A DNA stretch of 64,000 nucleotides from Notospermus geniculatus (Eukaryota > Nemertea > Pilidiophora > Heteronemertea > Lineidae), in NCBI GenBank assembly GCA_002633025.1, contig NMRB01000127.1, forward strand, positions 442,017-506,016, written 5' to 3'. Below the pieces are notes generated by a model. That model ran no database searches, was not told the origin of the DNA, and saw only the letters and a program-made list of their open reading frames with translations. The first letter of the stretch is position 1. Each line of letters opens with the position of its first letter. Position numbers and translations under genes: made by a program. Shown here piece after piece: positions 1 to 9,886 of this stretch.

Positions 1-45
1 TTCAGGATACGGTTCTAACTAACAAAACTAGCTCTGTTCCCTCAC

Positions 46-933
46 CTAATTCATTGTCCTTGAAGTAATCCCACACGTAGAAATTGTGTACATCAATCCC
101 TGCAATTACTACAGAGATAACGAGAACAGTGACTCTTGCCCGACGAGTGGTGCACAGTCTCTGGGCGTCCATTGGGAATCTGACGGCGATCAGACGGTCG
201 ATGGACATACAGGCCAGGAAGAGACCTGATAGGAGACTGCTGGTGTGCAGGATATAGCCCTGTGCTCTGTTGTAGAAAAAGTGAAATGTTCTATTTGACA
301 CGGCAATTAGATGGCCAATCGGATAAGCCAAAAATATATCGGACAAGATCTCAGTAAGAATCTAAACACAGTGCCCAGCTTTCCTTTAACTCATACATTG
401 GCTGGTATTCATAAAAGTTAGCAAATGCTTTCACTTAAGATTTGCACAACAGTGTCCAATGTAAATGTACTACAAAATATAAAGTAAAAGCATTTGCTAG
501 CTTTTATAAATACATGTATCAGTCATAACCTGAGACACTGCTTTCTTACTTAGCCGGACAGACCAGGCGGTCAACCATGCCAAACAGACTGGAGAGTTTG
601 TTGGAGGAGCAATATTTGAATGGTTGATCAATGAACTCACCTAAACCACCACAAGGGTTCTGTAACTATTTCATGATCGAGGAGCCCCTTGTTCAGAATC
701 ACAGCCATCAACCTCTCCAGCAGTAACGCCAGGTCGGCGACACCCATCGCTGTCATGTAGATACACGGAGATAACCGCCTATTGTGTTTTCTGCTAGCTA
801 CTATAATGGCCATCACGTTTCCTGGTATGCCCACGAAGACAGGTATCAGCCAGAAGTAAAACATGTACGAGATATCGTCCGATTCACCAACATCTCGTCC
901 GAGTGTTCCTGCCGTCATGGTATACGTCATCAT
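46..933 (-). CDS. rhodopsin-like (class A) GPCR, copy 1 of tandem array, 3' exon outside window
   Basis: Seven-transmembrane receptor of the plasma membrane, ligand unknown. Two coding exons are visible: 933-641 (ATG at 933; TM1 with GN of N1.50, TM2 with VADLALL of D2.50) and 266-46 (TM3 with SIDRL, then ICL2 and TM4). Donors read AG|GTGAGT and G|GTGAGG; the acceptor reads ctacaacag|A. The split Arg codon (AG|A, phase 2) gives the join PLWWFRAQGYILHTSS, and the 221-nt second exon ends in phase 1. An in-frame TAG lies three codons upstream of the ATG, inside what could be a splice acceptor (tttgtgttttag), so a 5' UTR exon is possible. The TM5-TM7 exon seen in the sister copies must lie left of position 1. 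Intron 1 holds a palindromic MITE at 405-515. Class A identity is secure; assignment to a named receptor family is not. Confidence 0.85.
405..515. repeat. palindromic MITE (family C) in intron 1 of GPCR copy 1
   Basis: The arms TATTCATAAAAGTTAGCAAA and its reverse complement flank a short centre, giving a roughly 110-bp hairpin. The same family recurs at 38810-38920, 62389-62500 and 62505-62630, so this is a mobile repeat and not a conserved intronic element. Confidence 0.75.
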
Positions 934-1382
934 GGTTGGCTAAAACACAAATACGTTCACCAGTCTACTGAGAGTTCAGTATTCTCGTCTGCCTTGACCG
1001 AATACACAACAACACGTTCGCATGCCTTTAGAGGGTGTGGATGACCGAACGTCTGTCGTCATGAATGCGGCCCAGACACATCGTCATTTCCCAACTGCAT
1101 AGATCGAAGAAAGCATTGATTTGTATTTGCGAAAACAAGTGGAAAATCCAATTATAACTCAAGGTCACTTTGTCTATTTTCATGAGTAAACCAGAAAATA
1201 GGTTCCGAGAAAAGCATTGCTATATTGGTTACTTACAGTTACAGCTACTAAAAGGTACAGCTAGGGTACCTTGATGGTAAAATCACCGAGTCCACGGGAC
1301 TGTTTCCATTTTTAACTAATGAAATCCCTCTGTTCAACATTAAACGTTTAACGTAATAAACTCACCACAATGTTCCTAACTC

Positions 1383-2959
1383 TTAGCGACAGTTAAATAT
1401 TTTGATGATGATTTGCTTTGCATCATTACGGTACTTTCTTCCTCCACCAAGACAATAAAGGTAAAAGTTAAGAGAATAGTTGAACATCCAAAAAATTAAA
1501 AGAGACCACGCCTGAACGATATAACGCTTTCTCCAGTATAGAATTTTCAGGTCATACATGCTCGCAATAGCAGGAATTTTCACAGCAAAGTGGTATAGTC
1601 TATAGGGCAAGGTCGTTATGACGTAAGCGAAACTGACGAAGAGGAGCATGCGCGTTAGATGTTGCGAATCGGTTTTTCTTTCTTGAGTGACGTCCATCTT
1701 TCTTCTCTCCTTCGCAGCTTGTCGTAACGTGAAAATGATGACGACATTGCAGGTTAAAATGATTAAAAATGGTAGGATGGTGCCGAAAACCATATGGAAG
1801 CCAGTAATAAGTAACTCCAACATTTCCTGACCTTTTCCAATTGATACAACTGTCCCATACAGACCTGAAGAAATAACAAAATTAAGTTACGAGAATAAGA
1901 TAGGCTAATTTGAATTCCGGAAATTATCGTAACGTTTTTAGGTACGGTACTGTAGAGCCGGTGTATTAGTCGGTGTAAAAATAATTCGTTGCATTTCACT
2001 GGAGAAGCTTGCGTCTCGCGTGGAACTAGATTTCCACAAAGGCCAGAAAGCCAAATGATTTAACAGTCAACAGACTACTACTCCCTTACCTAGTTCTTTG
2101 TCCTCAAAGTAATGCCACACGTAGAAACCATGAACATCAATCCCTGCAATCACTACAGAGATAAAGAGGACAGTGGCTCTTGCCCGACGAGTGGTGCATA
2201 GTCTCTGGGCGTCCATTGGGAATCTGACGGCGATCAGACGGTCGATGGACATGCAAGCCAGGAAAAGCCCTGATAAGATGCTGCTGGTGTGGAGGATGTA
2301 CCCCTGTACTCTGACGTCATGAAGAAAAGGAATTACTCTGAATGAACTACGTTCAAGAATACAATGTATCATGCAACATAGGCCTACTCGTAGTCTGATG
2401 GCAATCAGACGGTCAGTCGACCTTTAGCCAGAAAATGATATGTCAAGCTGCTTTTGATGCGACTGGCAGAAAGGGAGACCTAGAATTGGTGTGTGGAAGT
2501 GTTAGAAGAAGAAAAGGCGCTTCTTCAAATCAAATCTTGTACTAGTAGGCCCCTACCCGAGAGGCACTTCTTTCTTACTCTGCTGGACAGACATACACTG
2601 TTAGTCGAACGAAAAAGTTGCAATGTAGAAGCAATATTTGAACGGATGGTTGATGTACGTGTAACTCACCTCAACCACCACAAAGGTTCTGTAACGAGTC
2701 CATGATCGAGGAGCCCCTTAAGAATTACCATCATCAACCTCTCCAGCAGTAGCGCCAGGTCGGCGACACCCATCGCTGTCATGTAGATACACGGAGACAA
2801 CCGCCTGTTGTGTCGTCGACTGGCTACTACAATGGCCATCACATTTCCTGGTATTCCCACAACCACTGGTATCAACCAGAAGAAAATTATGTAAGAGATA
2901 TCGTCAGATTCGCCAGCATCTCGTTCAAGTGTTCCTGTCGTCATGTTATGCGTCGTCAT
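1383..2959 (-). CDS. rhodopsin-like (class A) GPCR, copy 2 of tandem array, complete
   Basis: Complete three-exon receptor: 2959-2670 (N-terminus to TM2), 2310-2090 (TM3-TM4) and 1864-1383 (TM5 to stop), giving 330 aa. Splice sites are canonical (AG|GTGAGT; gtcag|A; CTAG|GTAAGG; ttcttcag|GT) and phases 2 and 1 match the sister copies. Visible landmarks: an N-glycosylation sequon NMT at residues 5-7, N1.50, D2.50, SIDRL in TM3, LPF of P5.50, and TTLP in TM6 where CWxP is usual. TM7 has NFYLY where NPxxY is usual, then a basic helix-8 stretch GGGRKYRND. No cysteine occurs at 3.25 or anywhere in ECL2 (HGFYVWHYFEDKELG plus LYGTVVSIGKGQEM). NFxLYC endings are known among peptide-type receptors, so a peptide ligand is possible, but that is inference. 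The 449 bases between this gene and copy 1 hold no gene I recognise. Confidence 0.9.
2388..2456 (-). pseudogene. decayed duplicate of the GPCR TM3 exon inside intron 1 of copy 2
   Basis: The plus-strand text agtctgatggcaatcagacg, continuing through ggtcagtcgacctttagccaga to the tcaagctgctt stretch, aligns to the second exon (aatctgacggcgatcagacg and so on) with substitutions and small indels. It covers the part encoding the end of TM3 through DRLIAV. It has no open frame and no splice sites. It is a relic of an extra copy of the middle exon about 80 bp upstream (in transcription) of the live one. Confidence 0.7.
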
Positions 2960-3441
2960 GTTTGGTTGGCAAAATACACACTAAACGTAGAAGTCCATGT
3001 GCAGTTCAGTGTACGCCTACTGATCTGCCTGGACCCTTACAAGACAGGACTCCCGCTTGCATTCGAAGACGTGATGCGTCATGCTTTTGCCACACCGGAC
3101 GGGACCGTTGATTTGCAACAATAATGTAAGGATCGAAATATAACTCAAGGTCACACTGTCTATGGATACATCAGAAAATAGACTCTGAGTTAAATATAAC
3201 GATATCAGTTACTTATAGCACAGTACCACCTTGATGTACTGTGTATAAACAGTTACGGAGTGTATGGAGCTGTAAATTGCCAAAAAAAAACATGCACATG
3301 TATTATACATGTAGATAAAGAGATTTTCTCAGTCTAAACACGATTTCATGATTGACGAAATTCAGGACAATTTTACCGCTGGGATGCATGGCTGACTCTG
3401 TAATGGTAACTTCCACCATTCCCACTCTGTTCTTCCTATCC
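2960..3441. other. intergenic spacer between GPCR copies 2 and 3
   Basis: This holds the 5' flank of copy 2 and the 3' flank of copy 3. Short stretches (for example tataactcaaggtcac, then tgtctat) also occur at about 1153-1178 and 4965-4990. The flank was therefore copied along with the coding exons. No separate gene is visible. Confidence 0.5.
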
Positions 3442-4575
3442 CTAATAACCCTTCAACAACCTCATGATAACCTGCTTTGCATCGTTACGGTACTTTCTTC
3501 CTCCCCCAAGGCAATAAAGGTAAAAGTTGATAGAATAGTTAAACATCCAAAAAATTAAAAGAGACCACGTCTGAATGACATAACGCTTTCTCCAGTATAG
3601 GATTTTTAGATCGTACATGCTCGCAATGGCGGGAATTTTCATGGCGAAGTGGTTTAGTCTATAGGGCAAGGTCGTTATGACGTAAGCGAAACTGACGAAG
3701 AGGAGCATGCGCGTTAGATGTTGCGAATCGGCCTTTCTTTCTTGAGTGGCATCCATCTTTCTTCTCTCCTTCGCGGCTTGTCGTAAGGTGAAAATGATGA
3801 GGATGTTGCAGACGAAAATGATAAGAAATGGTAGAATGGTGCCGAAAACCATATGGAAGCCGGTCATAAGCAGCTCGAACATTTCCTGACCTTTTTCTAA
3901 TGACACAACTGTTGCATACAGACCTGAAAAATACGACGAAAAGNCCCGACGAGTGGTGCACAGTCTTTGGGCGTCCATTGGGAATCTGACGGCGATCAAA
4001 CGGTCGATGGACATACAAGCCAGGAAGAGACCTGACAAGATGCTGCTCGTGTATAGAATATAGACCTGGGATCTGTATGAGAGAGGATCGTAAATGGATG
4101 AACACGGAAGAATATAAATACGGAAGTTTTATTTCTATCTCTAAGATTACTTTACAGTGGTTCCTTACCTTGTGGAAAAGATGTACATGTAGATAGGGTC
4201 AATCATGCATTGAATTACAGTGGAGGGTTTGTCGAGGGAACAATATCAGGCCTAGTTGAAAAAAATATTTAATGAAACTCACCTAAACCACCACAAAGGT
4301 TCTGCAACGAGTCCGTGATCGAGGAGCCCCTTGTTCAGAATCACAGCCATCAACCTCTCCAGCAGTAACGCCAGGTCGGCGACACCCATCGCTGTCATGT
4401 AGATACAGGGAGACAACCGCCTGTTGTGTTTTCTGCTAGCTACAATAATGGCCATCACGTTTCCTGGTATACCGATCACGAGCGGTATCAGCCAGAAGTA
4501 AAACATGTATGAGATATCGTCAGATTCTCCAATATCCCTCACGAGTGTTCCTGCCGTCATGGTGTGAGTCGTCAT
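3442..4575 (-). CDS. rhodopsin-like (class A) GPCR, copy 3 of tandem array, broken by assembly join at N 3944
   Basis: Exon 1 is 4575-4283 (ATG at 4575; the frame is open further upstream but only from TTG). Exon 2 starts at 4072 after acceptor tcatacag and is readable to 3945. Exon 3 is 3923-3442 (acceptor tttttcag|GT). The sequence jumps at the N (3944) from the middle of exon 2 (ICL2, QRLCTTRR) to 20 bases before the exon 3 acceptor. About 93 nt of exon 2, its donor and nearly all of intron 2 are missing. A read-through frame across the N is therefore artificial. Otherwise exon lengths (293, 221 expected, 482) and motifs equal copies 1 and 2, predicting about 331 aa if the locus is intact in the animal. 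Same altered motifs: SIDRL, TTLP, NFYLY, and no 3.25 cysteine. Most likely a live gene with an assembly defect. Confidence 0.8.
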
Positions 4576-4605
4576 GGCTGGGTTTGCAGAACAGATGTTG
4601 GACAA

Positions 4606-5121
4606 AGAAAAGTTCCTCCAACAAAGAAGAGTTCCTCGAACAGTTCGTCAGTCTTCGAAGAGTTCAGTATAGACCTTTCTAACAAAGATGGCGGTCTAAC
4701 AGTCCTCACCATACGACGTCAGAAGCTCAATACCATTCAAAGACTGATCGTGGGGCGCTGAGGTACTCAGTCATGCAGTTTGGTAGGTAGTGTTATCATG
4801 CTGGGACAATGAATGGCCACGACGTCGTTGGCTTGTTACATGACTACCTCTACCAACTACGTTGACAAGATGTCCGCGGCGTCCGCGCCCCGACACATTA
4901 GCTAACTGCATTAGAACGATGATGTCGATGATTTGTATTGCGACAACAAGTGAGGAATCCAATTTTAACTCAAGGTCACTTTGTCTATTTTCGTAAATTA
5001 CTGAAAATAGGCTCCGAGTTAAGCATGGCCATAACGGTTACTTATAGATATAAAGTATCATGTTAAAGATGTTTTGATCACACAGAGTGCATGGGACTGA
5101 CTGTTGTCAAGTTTTAGGCAA
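4606..5121. other. spacer between GPCR copies 3 and 4
   Basis: This is the 5' flank of copy 3. The stretch attttaactcaaggtcactt, then tgtctatttt at 4961-4990, resembles the flanks of copies 1 and 2, marking the duplicated unit. Short open frames here have no recognisable similarity. Confidence 0.45.
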
Positions 5122-5295
5122 TAGGGAGGTTTAGAAATCAAACGATAAACGTGAACGTTAACCAGAACGTTATTTTTGAACCGGAAATGCAATGTAAAAT
5201 CTGGTTAATAATGTGTACAAGTACATGTACATGTAGTATGAAAAATAACGTTGTCGTAAAGTTTACGTTTATCGTTTGATTTCTAAACCTCCCTA
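5122..5295. repeat. palindromic MITE (family E)
   Basis: The terminal inverted repeat TAGGGAGGTTTAGAAATCAA, continuing through ACGATAAACG, is at both ends (5122 and 5295) with near-perfect pairing over about 39 bp. The centre includes ACATGTACATGTA simple sequence. A single arm of the same family is at 37497-37540. Confidence 0.8.
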
Positions 5296-5438
5296 ATGAA
5301 ATTTTTCCTCAAGATTCAAAAATGGACGACGTTAAGATCAAAATTTACAACTTCTTGCGGATGAGCCGTTCATCAGAACTAGAAATCTCACCAAAGGAAT
5401 TTATGACCGAGTGTAATGGAAACTCCCCATTCCTCTCC

Positions 5439-7792
5439 CTACCGACACTGAAACAGTCCAGCAATGACCTGCTTTGCATCATTACGGTACTTTCTTCCTC
5501 CACCAAGACAATAAAGGTAAAAGTTGATAGAATAGTTGAACAGCCAAACAATTAAAAGAGACCATGTCTGAACGACATAACGCTTTCTCCAGTATAGGAT
5601 TTTCAGATCGTACATGTTCGCAATGGCGGGAATTTTCATGGCGAAATGGTTAAGTCTATAGGGCAAGGTCGTTATGACGTAGGCAAAACTGACGAAGAGG
5701 AGCATGCGCGTTAGATGTTGCGAATCGGCCTTTCTTTCTTGAGTGGCGTCCATCTTTCTTCTCTCCTTCGCTGCTTGTCGTAAGGTGATGATGATGAGGA
5801 TGTTGCAGGTGAAAATGATAAAAAATGGTAAAATGGTGCCGAAAACCATATGGAAGCCGGTTATGAGCATGTCAATAACCTCTGCATCATCTGTTCCAAT
5901 AGATATGACCGATGCGTATAATCCTAAAAGAAATGGAAAAACGTGTTAACAGATAGGCCCAAGAACGCCAGATACATACAGGCAGAGTCGAAGCAATGTT
6001 GGACATCTCTGATGGCTTGCTATGCCACCTTCCGTTAGCCTTGAATGAAAGGGAAAGTAAAAGAAGTACGGAGTGGTACTCGTTGGGGGGGGGGGCGTTT
6101 CGGACTCCACCATTGGCTCGTGGCAGCATTGTCAGAAATGGTAATGAGTGATAAAAAGTAATGGAAGAAAATGATTCACCATACCGAGTTCATTGTCTTT
6201 GAAGTACCTCATCACAAAGAATATGTGTCCGTTTAGTAGAGAAATGGCTATGAAGATCATGACAACGGTGACTCTTGCCCGATGAGTTGTGCACAGTCTT
6301 TGAGCGTCCATGGGGAATCTGACGGCGATCAGTCGATCAACGGACATGCAAGCCAGGAACAGACCTGATAGGATGCTGCTGGTGTAGATGATGTAGACCA
6401 GAACCCTATGGTGGAAAGTAGTAAGATCTGGGGCCAATCACACAAATCACGATGATGCTTGGTAATTGTTGACAGTATAGAAACTGATCAATTCAGTGTT
6501 GGCTGGTGATATTTACCCGGCTGCCGGGTACGCAGTGGTGAAAAAACGTCTTGTTTGCCCGGCCGCCGGTTACGCACTGAGGAAAATATGTCTTACTTGC
6601 CCAGCTGCCGTTTAAGCAATGAGGAAATCCGTCTTGCTTACCCGGCTGCCGGTCACGCAGTGACAACATTTGCCGTTATTTTAACGGCAATTGCCGGGTA
6701 AAGAACGCATAAAAGTATCCTTCGGTAACCGGCTGCGGGTCAATACAAAACATGGAACGCTGAAACTGCCGCATGTGGCTTGCCCGGTGAAAAAGTAATG
6801 ATATTCCTTATCACGGCACTACATGTAGTTACTAATTCGTTAGACACATTCTGTCTGACTTTGGGAATCTGATGGGACGGATGTGTTCCTCGGAAACGGA
6901 TTTTCGGTAAATAAAAAGGACCCGATAGTACATGTACTCTCCTGATTTGAAGTGTCTCGTTAGGATCTGCCAATGAAATCTTTGTCCCAGATAAATTGCA
7001 TCGCCTCTCCGGCCGCCATTTTCCCGCTGATGTGAATACATAATATTAAAAAAAAGAGGAATCCGGCAACCTTCGGTGAAACAGCAGCCGGTTAAACAAA
7101 GCATTTTTTGTCCACTGCTTGACCGGCAGCCGGGTGAATTCGACCGGCAGCCGGGTAAATAGTCACTTCGTTCAGTGTTTTGTACGTTCCTGATTGGATA
7201 GATCTACATTGTGTTAGATGGTCGCGTTAAAAACGGACATGGATCACAGTAAGGCTGAGTTTACATTGAGGCACACGCTACACGAACACGCAAGCGAACA
7301 ATGGTTTCATGATGAATCCTTTGTGAAGCCATTGTTCGCCTGCGTGTTCGTGTCGCATGTGCCTCGATGTAAACTCAGCCTAAGGCTTCCGAAAGAACAA
7401 CTATGGCACAGTCGGTCACCTCTTACTCACCTAAACCACCACAGCGGTTCTGTAACGAGTCCATGATCGAGGAGCCCCTTGTTCAGAATCACAGCCATCA
7501 ACCTCTCCAGCAGTAACGCCAGGTCGGCGACACCCATCGCTGTCATGTAGATACACGGAGACAACCGTCTGTTGTGTTTTCTGCTGGCTACGATAATCGC
7601 CATCACATTCCCCGGTATACCGATCACGAGTGGTATCAGCCAGAAGTAAAACATGTACGAGATATCGTCGGTCGGACGTCCATGGACCTCCTGCATGAGG
7701 TTGATAGTTCCCGTCATTTCCGTTGACTGAAGCATTATCTGTAAAAGGTGGTTTCGATCATGTGTAAAAGCAGTCATGGTGGGAAAGAGCAT
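5439..7792 (-). CDS. rhodopsin-like (class A) GPCR, copy 4 of tandem array, complete
   Basis: Three exons: 7792-7431, 6405-6185 (221 nt) and 5923-5439, giving about 355 aa. Donors are AG|GTGAGT and CTCG|GTATGG; acceptors are ccaccatag|G and tcttttag|GA. Phases 2 and 1 match the other copies. This is the most divergent copy. It has a longer N-terminus, SVDRL in TM3, a different TM4 (VVMIFIAISLLNG), and ECL2 ending GTDDAEVIDMLITGF. It shares TTLP in TM6 and NFYLY in TM7, and has no cysteine at 3.25 or in ECL2. The start is uncertain. ATG 7792 opens the frame, but cttttacag at about 7735-7745 could be an acceptor with ATG a few bases later. Intron 1 (6406-7430) carries two transposons. It is the first gene of the array in transcriptional order. 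Confidence 0.85.
6501..7170. mobile_element. non-autonomous DNA transposon with 9-bp target duplication, MULE-like, in intron 1 of GPCR copy 4
   Basis: Imperfect inverted termini share TATTTACCCGGCTGCCGG. The 9-bp direct repeat TTCAGTGTT lies immediately outside (6492-6500 and 7171-7179). CCGGCTGCCGG-type modules recur inside at both ends (about 6520, 6560, 6600, 6645, 7090, 7125 and 7145). No transposase is present. A 9-bp duplication is typical of Mutator-like elements; assignment rests on that alone. Confidence 0.65.
7253..7380. mobile_element. hairpin MITE (family D), TAA target duplication
   Basis: GGCTGAGTTTACATTGAGGC begins the element and its complement ends it. TAA flanks both sides (7250-7252 and 7381-7383). 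The arms pair almost throughout. Sister copies are at 38617-38746 and 39889-40019. Located in intron 1 of GPCR copy 4. Confidence 0.88.
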
Positions 7793-7885
7793 GTGCCCAA
7801 AACATCCATCTACAGACAGGATGCACAGCGAAAATTCCAGAGAGCACCGAAACTCATTGGTTTCGTGTCCCTGTGGTTAGAGGCC

Positions 7886-7998
7886 TGGGGCCATATTCAT
7901 AAAACGACTTAAGTCTAAGTGTGACACTTAGACTTTGTTCAACACAAAAGATAAGTATGACACTTTGACTTAAGTATGTTTATGAATATGGACCCTGG
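7886..7998. repeat. palindromic MITE (family A)
   Basis: Ends read CTGGGGCCATATTCATAAA and, in complement, CCAGGGTCCATATTCATAAA. The interior has TTAAGTC, TAAGTGT and a GTTCAACAC centre. The same family is at 13752-13974 and 23470-24512. Confidence 0.8.
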
Positions 7999-9046
7999 TA
8001 CCGCCAAAACCTGGGGATACTAACGAAGGACGTAGGACAAGGCACCACCGCCATTATGAAATTTGACATCGGGACCAAAATATGACGATTTGCATCCGAT
8101 AGTGTTCTTAACACGCTGGCTCCCATCGTCGAAGAGCAGCAAGTTGGAACCTAATCGGAAATGAAAATGGAACCTCCACAATATGATCACTCCCTTTGTG
8201 GTATGGATCTCTCCCTACGTTCTACTACCTACCGATTCAGTTCTTCCGCCTGGTGACTTCATCCATTCAAAGTATGAACAAAGCAGAAAGTAAGTGACGA
8301 ACTTGTGATACGATAAACCACCACTCAGAGCTCTAGTATTGGTGCTACATGTTGTTGACAGGGAATCTGTTCTAATACTGGAATCAGCTTAAACTGTCGA
8401 TGGCCCTTGTGTATATCGACGAGGTATTTTTGGTATAACTGAAGACAAAGGATGTCAAATTAGCTCAAAGCAACTGAATGGAAATGGCAGCATTGCATAT
8501 TAAAACAGAACATATCATACAGAAAAAGATGAAAAAACACCATGCATACGGTTTTGGAGAAACTTTCAAATTCGGACTGAAGACTTACAATGACTCGCAT
8601 GTTTTCAGGAGGCAAGTCCGTAAGGCTTTCAGTAGCTACTCATTCTTTGCTGGGGTGTCCTAACATAAGTTCGGATCTCTGAACCACCGTTTTCAACAAG
8701 CGCACTATGGTCAAGCTACAACGATGACAGGTGATATAGCTCAATAGAATATGCATTGTGTCTAAATTATCTGGTCAAGGGTCCAGCTATTGATGAAAAC
8801 TTTCCACAGCCTCCGAACATCTGTCTTCAAGAGCGGATGGTGAAAGCAGCACAACAGACTATAGTGAGAGTTCTGTGTAGTATTAGTCATAGGCCTATTG
8901 TATCTACATACCTATTACATTGTAATGTCATGAGATAATCAACATCTGGGTTAATGATTAAGCGAGGCCTAACCTGGTTTTCATTCGGCCTGGACACGGG
9001 AAAGAGGTAACAACATTTTGAACGTCTCCACGCTCAGCATTCGGTC
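7999..9046. other. intergenic, no gene recognised
   Basis: Only frames of 60-61 codons occur here, with no recognisable similarity. It includes the upstream region of both the receptor array and the methyltransferase. No TATA box or other core promoter was convincing. Confidence 0.4.
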
Positions 9047-9886
9047 ATGAGTACGTACGCCAATTACAGCATCCTGTCGAAGAGTTACGATGAGAATCGG
9101 TCAGCAGTAGCCGCCCAGCACTACATCGGTGGCTTCATCACCAGACTAGGGAAGCCTTTACACGATCTACATCTCCTGGACGCCGGTTGCGGGACGGGAA
9201 ACTACGCCAAGGCCATGCTGGATGCTGGCATGGGGAAGGTCACCTTACTCGATGCTAACGAAGGGATGTTAGAGAAGGCCAAAGAGAAGCTGCGGAATTA
9301 CGTTGACGAGGGACGTGTGGCGGAGGTAAGACAGCATCAACTTCCAACCATTCCCTTCCCTGATGATAGTTTTGACTGCATGATGGTTAACCAGGTCATT
9401 CACCATCTAGACCTCACAAAGGAACACCCAAATATCAGTCGACTTGTGATGGAAGCTTACCGCATCCTTCGCCCGGGCGGTGTCTTGATGATCAACACAA
9501 CATTCCCACACCAGTTTGCAAAAGGCTACTGGTTCTTTTCCCTTGCTCCACGCGTGGTGGAAGAGTTCGGCGTGATTCTACCAGGACCGGAGGAGACGCT
9601 TCAGATATACAAGGACGCAGGATTCGCTGAATCCGAGATCGTGATTCCTGCCGACTCCCTGTTCTATTCAACTATGGAGCATTATATGGACGAGGACGGT
9701 CCGCTAAGGCCTGAATTGAAGAAGTCGGATTCATTTTGGGATAAAGTCACCCCCGCTGAGTGGGAAGAGATAGAAGCCCGCATGAAGGAAATGAAAAGGA
9801 CTGGTACCTTGAAGGATTTTATTAAGGAAAATGATAAATCAAGACTGGAGGTTGGCCAGTTGGCTTTGATATTCGGGAGAAAGTAA
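9047..9886 (+). CDS. class I SAM-dependent methyltransferase (Methyltransf_11-like), single exon
   Basis: Uninterrupted 279-aa frame from ATG 9047 to TAA 9884-9886. The Rossmann-fold signatures are complete. Motif I is LLDAGCGTG (residues 43-51), which binds SAM. The acidic residue after strand 2 is D69 in TLLDANEGML. Motif II is FPDDSFDCMMV (104-114). Motif III is ILRPGGVLMI (140-149). The fold should transfer a methyl group from S-adenosylmethionine to an unknown substrate. No signal peptide or membrane segment is visible, so it is probably cytosolic. The C-terminal third (about 175-279), which would shape substrate choice, is not recognised. Placed in the forward orientation beyond the receptor array, about 1.25 kb from it. 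Having no intron is unusual beside the three-exon receptors and could reflect retroposition or ancient transfer; neither is shown here. A non-coding 5' exon cannot be excluded. Confidence 0.85.
   Translation: MSTYANYSILSKSYDENRSAVAAQHYIGGFITRLGKPLHDLHLLDAGCGTGNYAKAMLDAGMGKVTLLDANEGMLEKAKEKLRNYVDEGRVAEVRQHQLPTIPFPDDSFDCMMVNQVIHHLDLTKEHPNISRLVMEAYRILRPGGVLMINTTFPHQFAKGYWFFSLAPRVVEEFGVILPGPEETLQIYKDAGFAESEIVIPADSLFYSTMEHYMDEDGPLRPELKKSDSFWDKVTPAEWEEIEARMKEMKRTGTLKDFIKENDKSRLEVGQLALIFGRK

Noticed and set aside
3442-4038. Single 198-residue receptor frame spanning the N
   Set aside because: It joins half of exon 2 to the 3' end of an intron and then exon 3 across an assembly join; the fusion is not biological.
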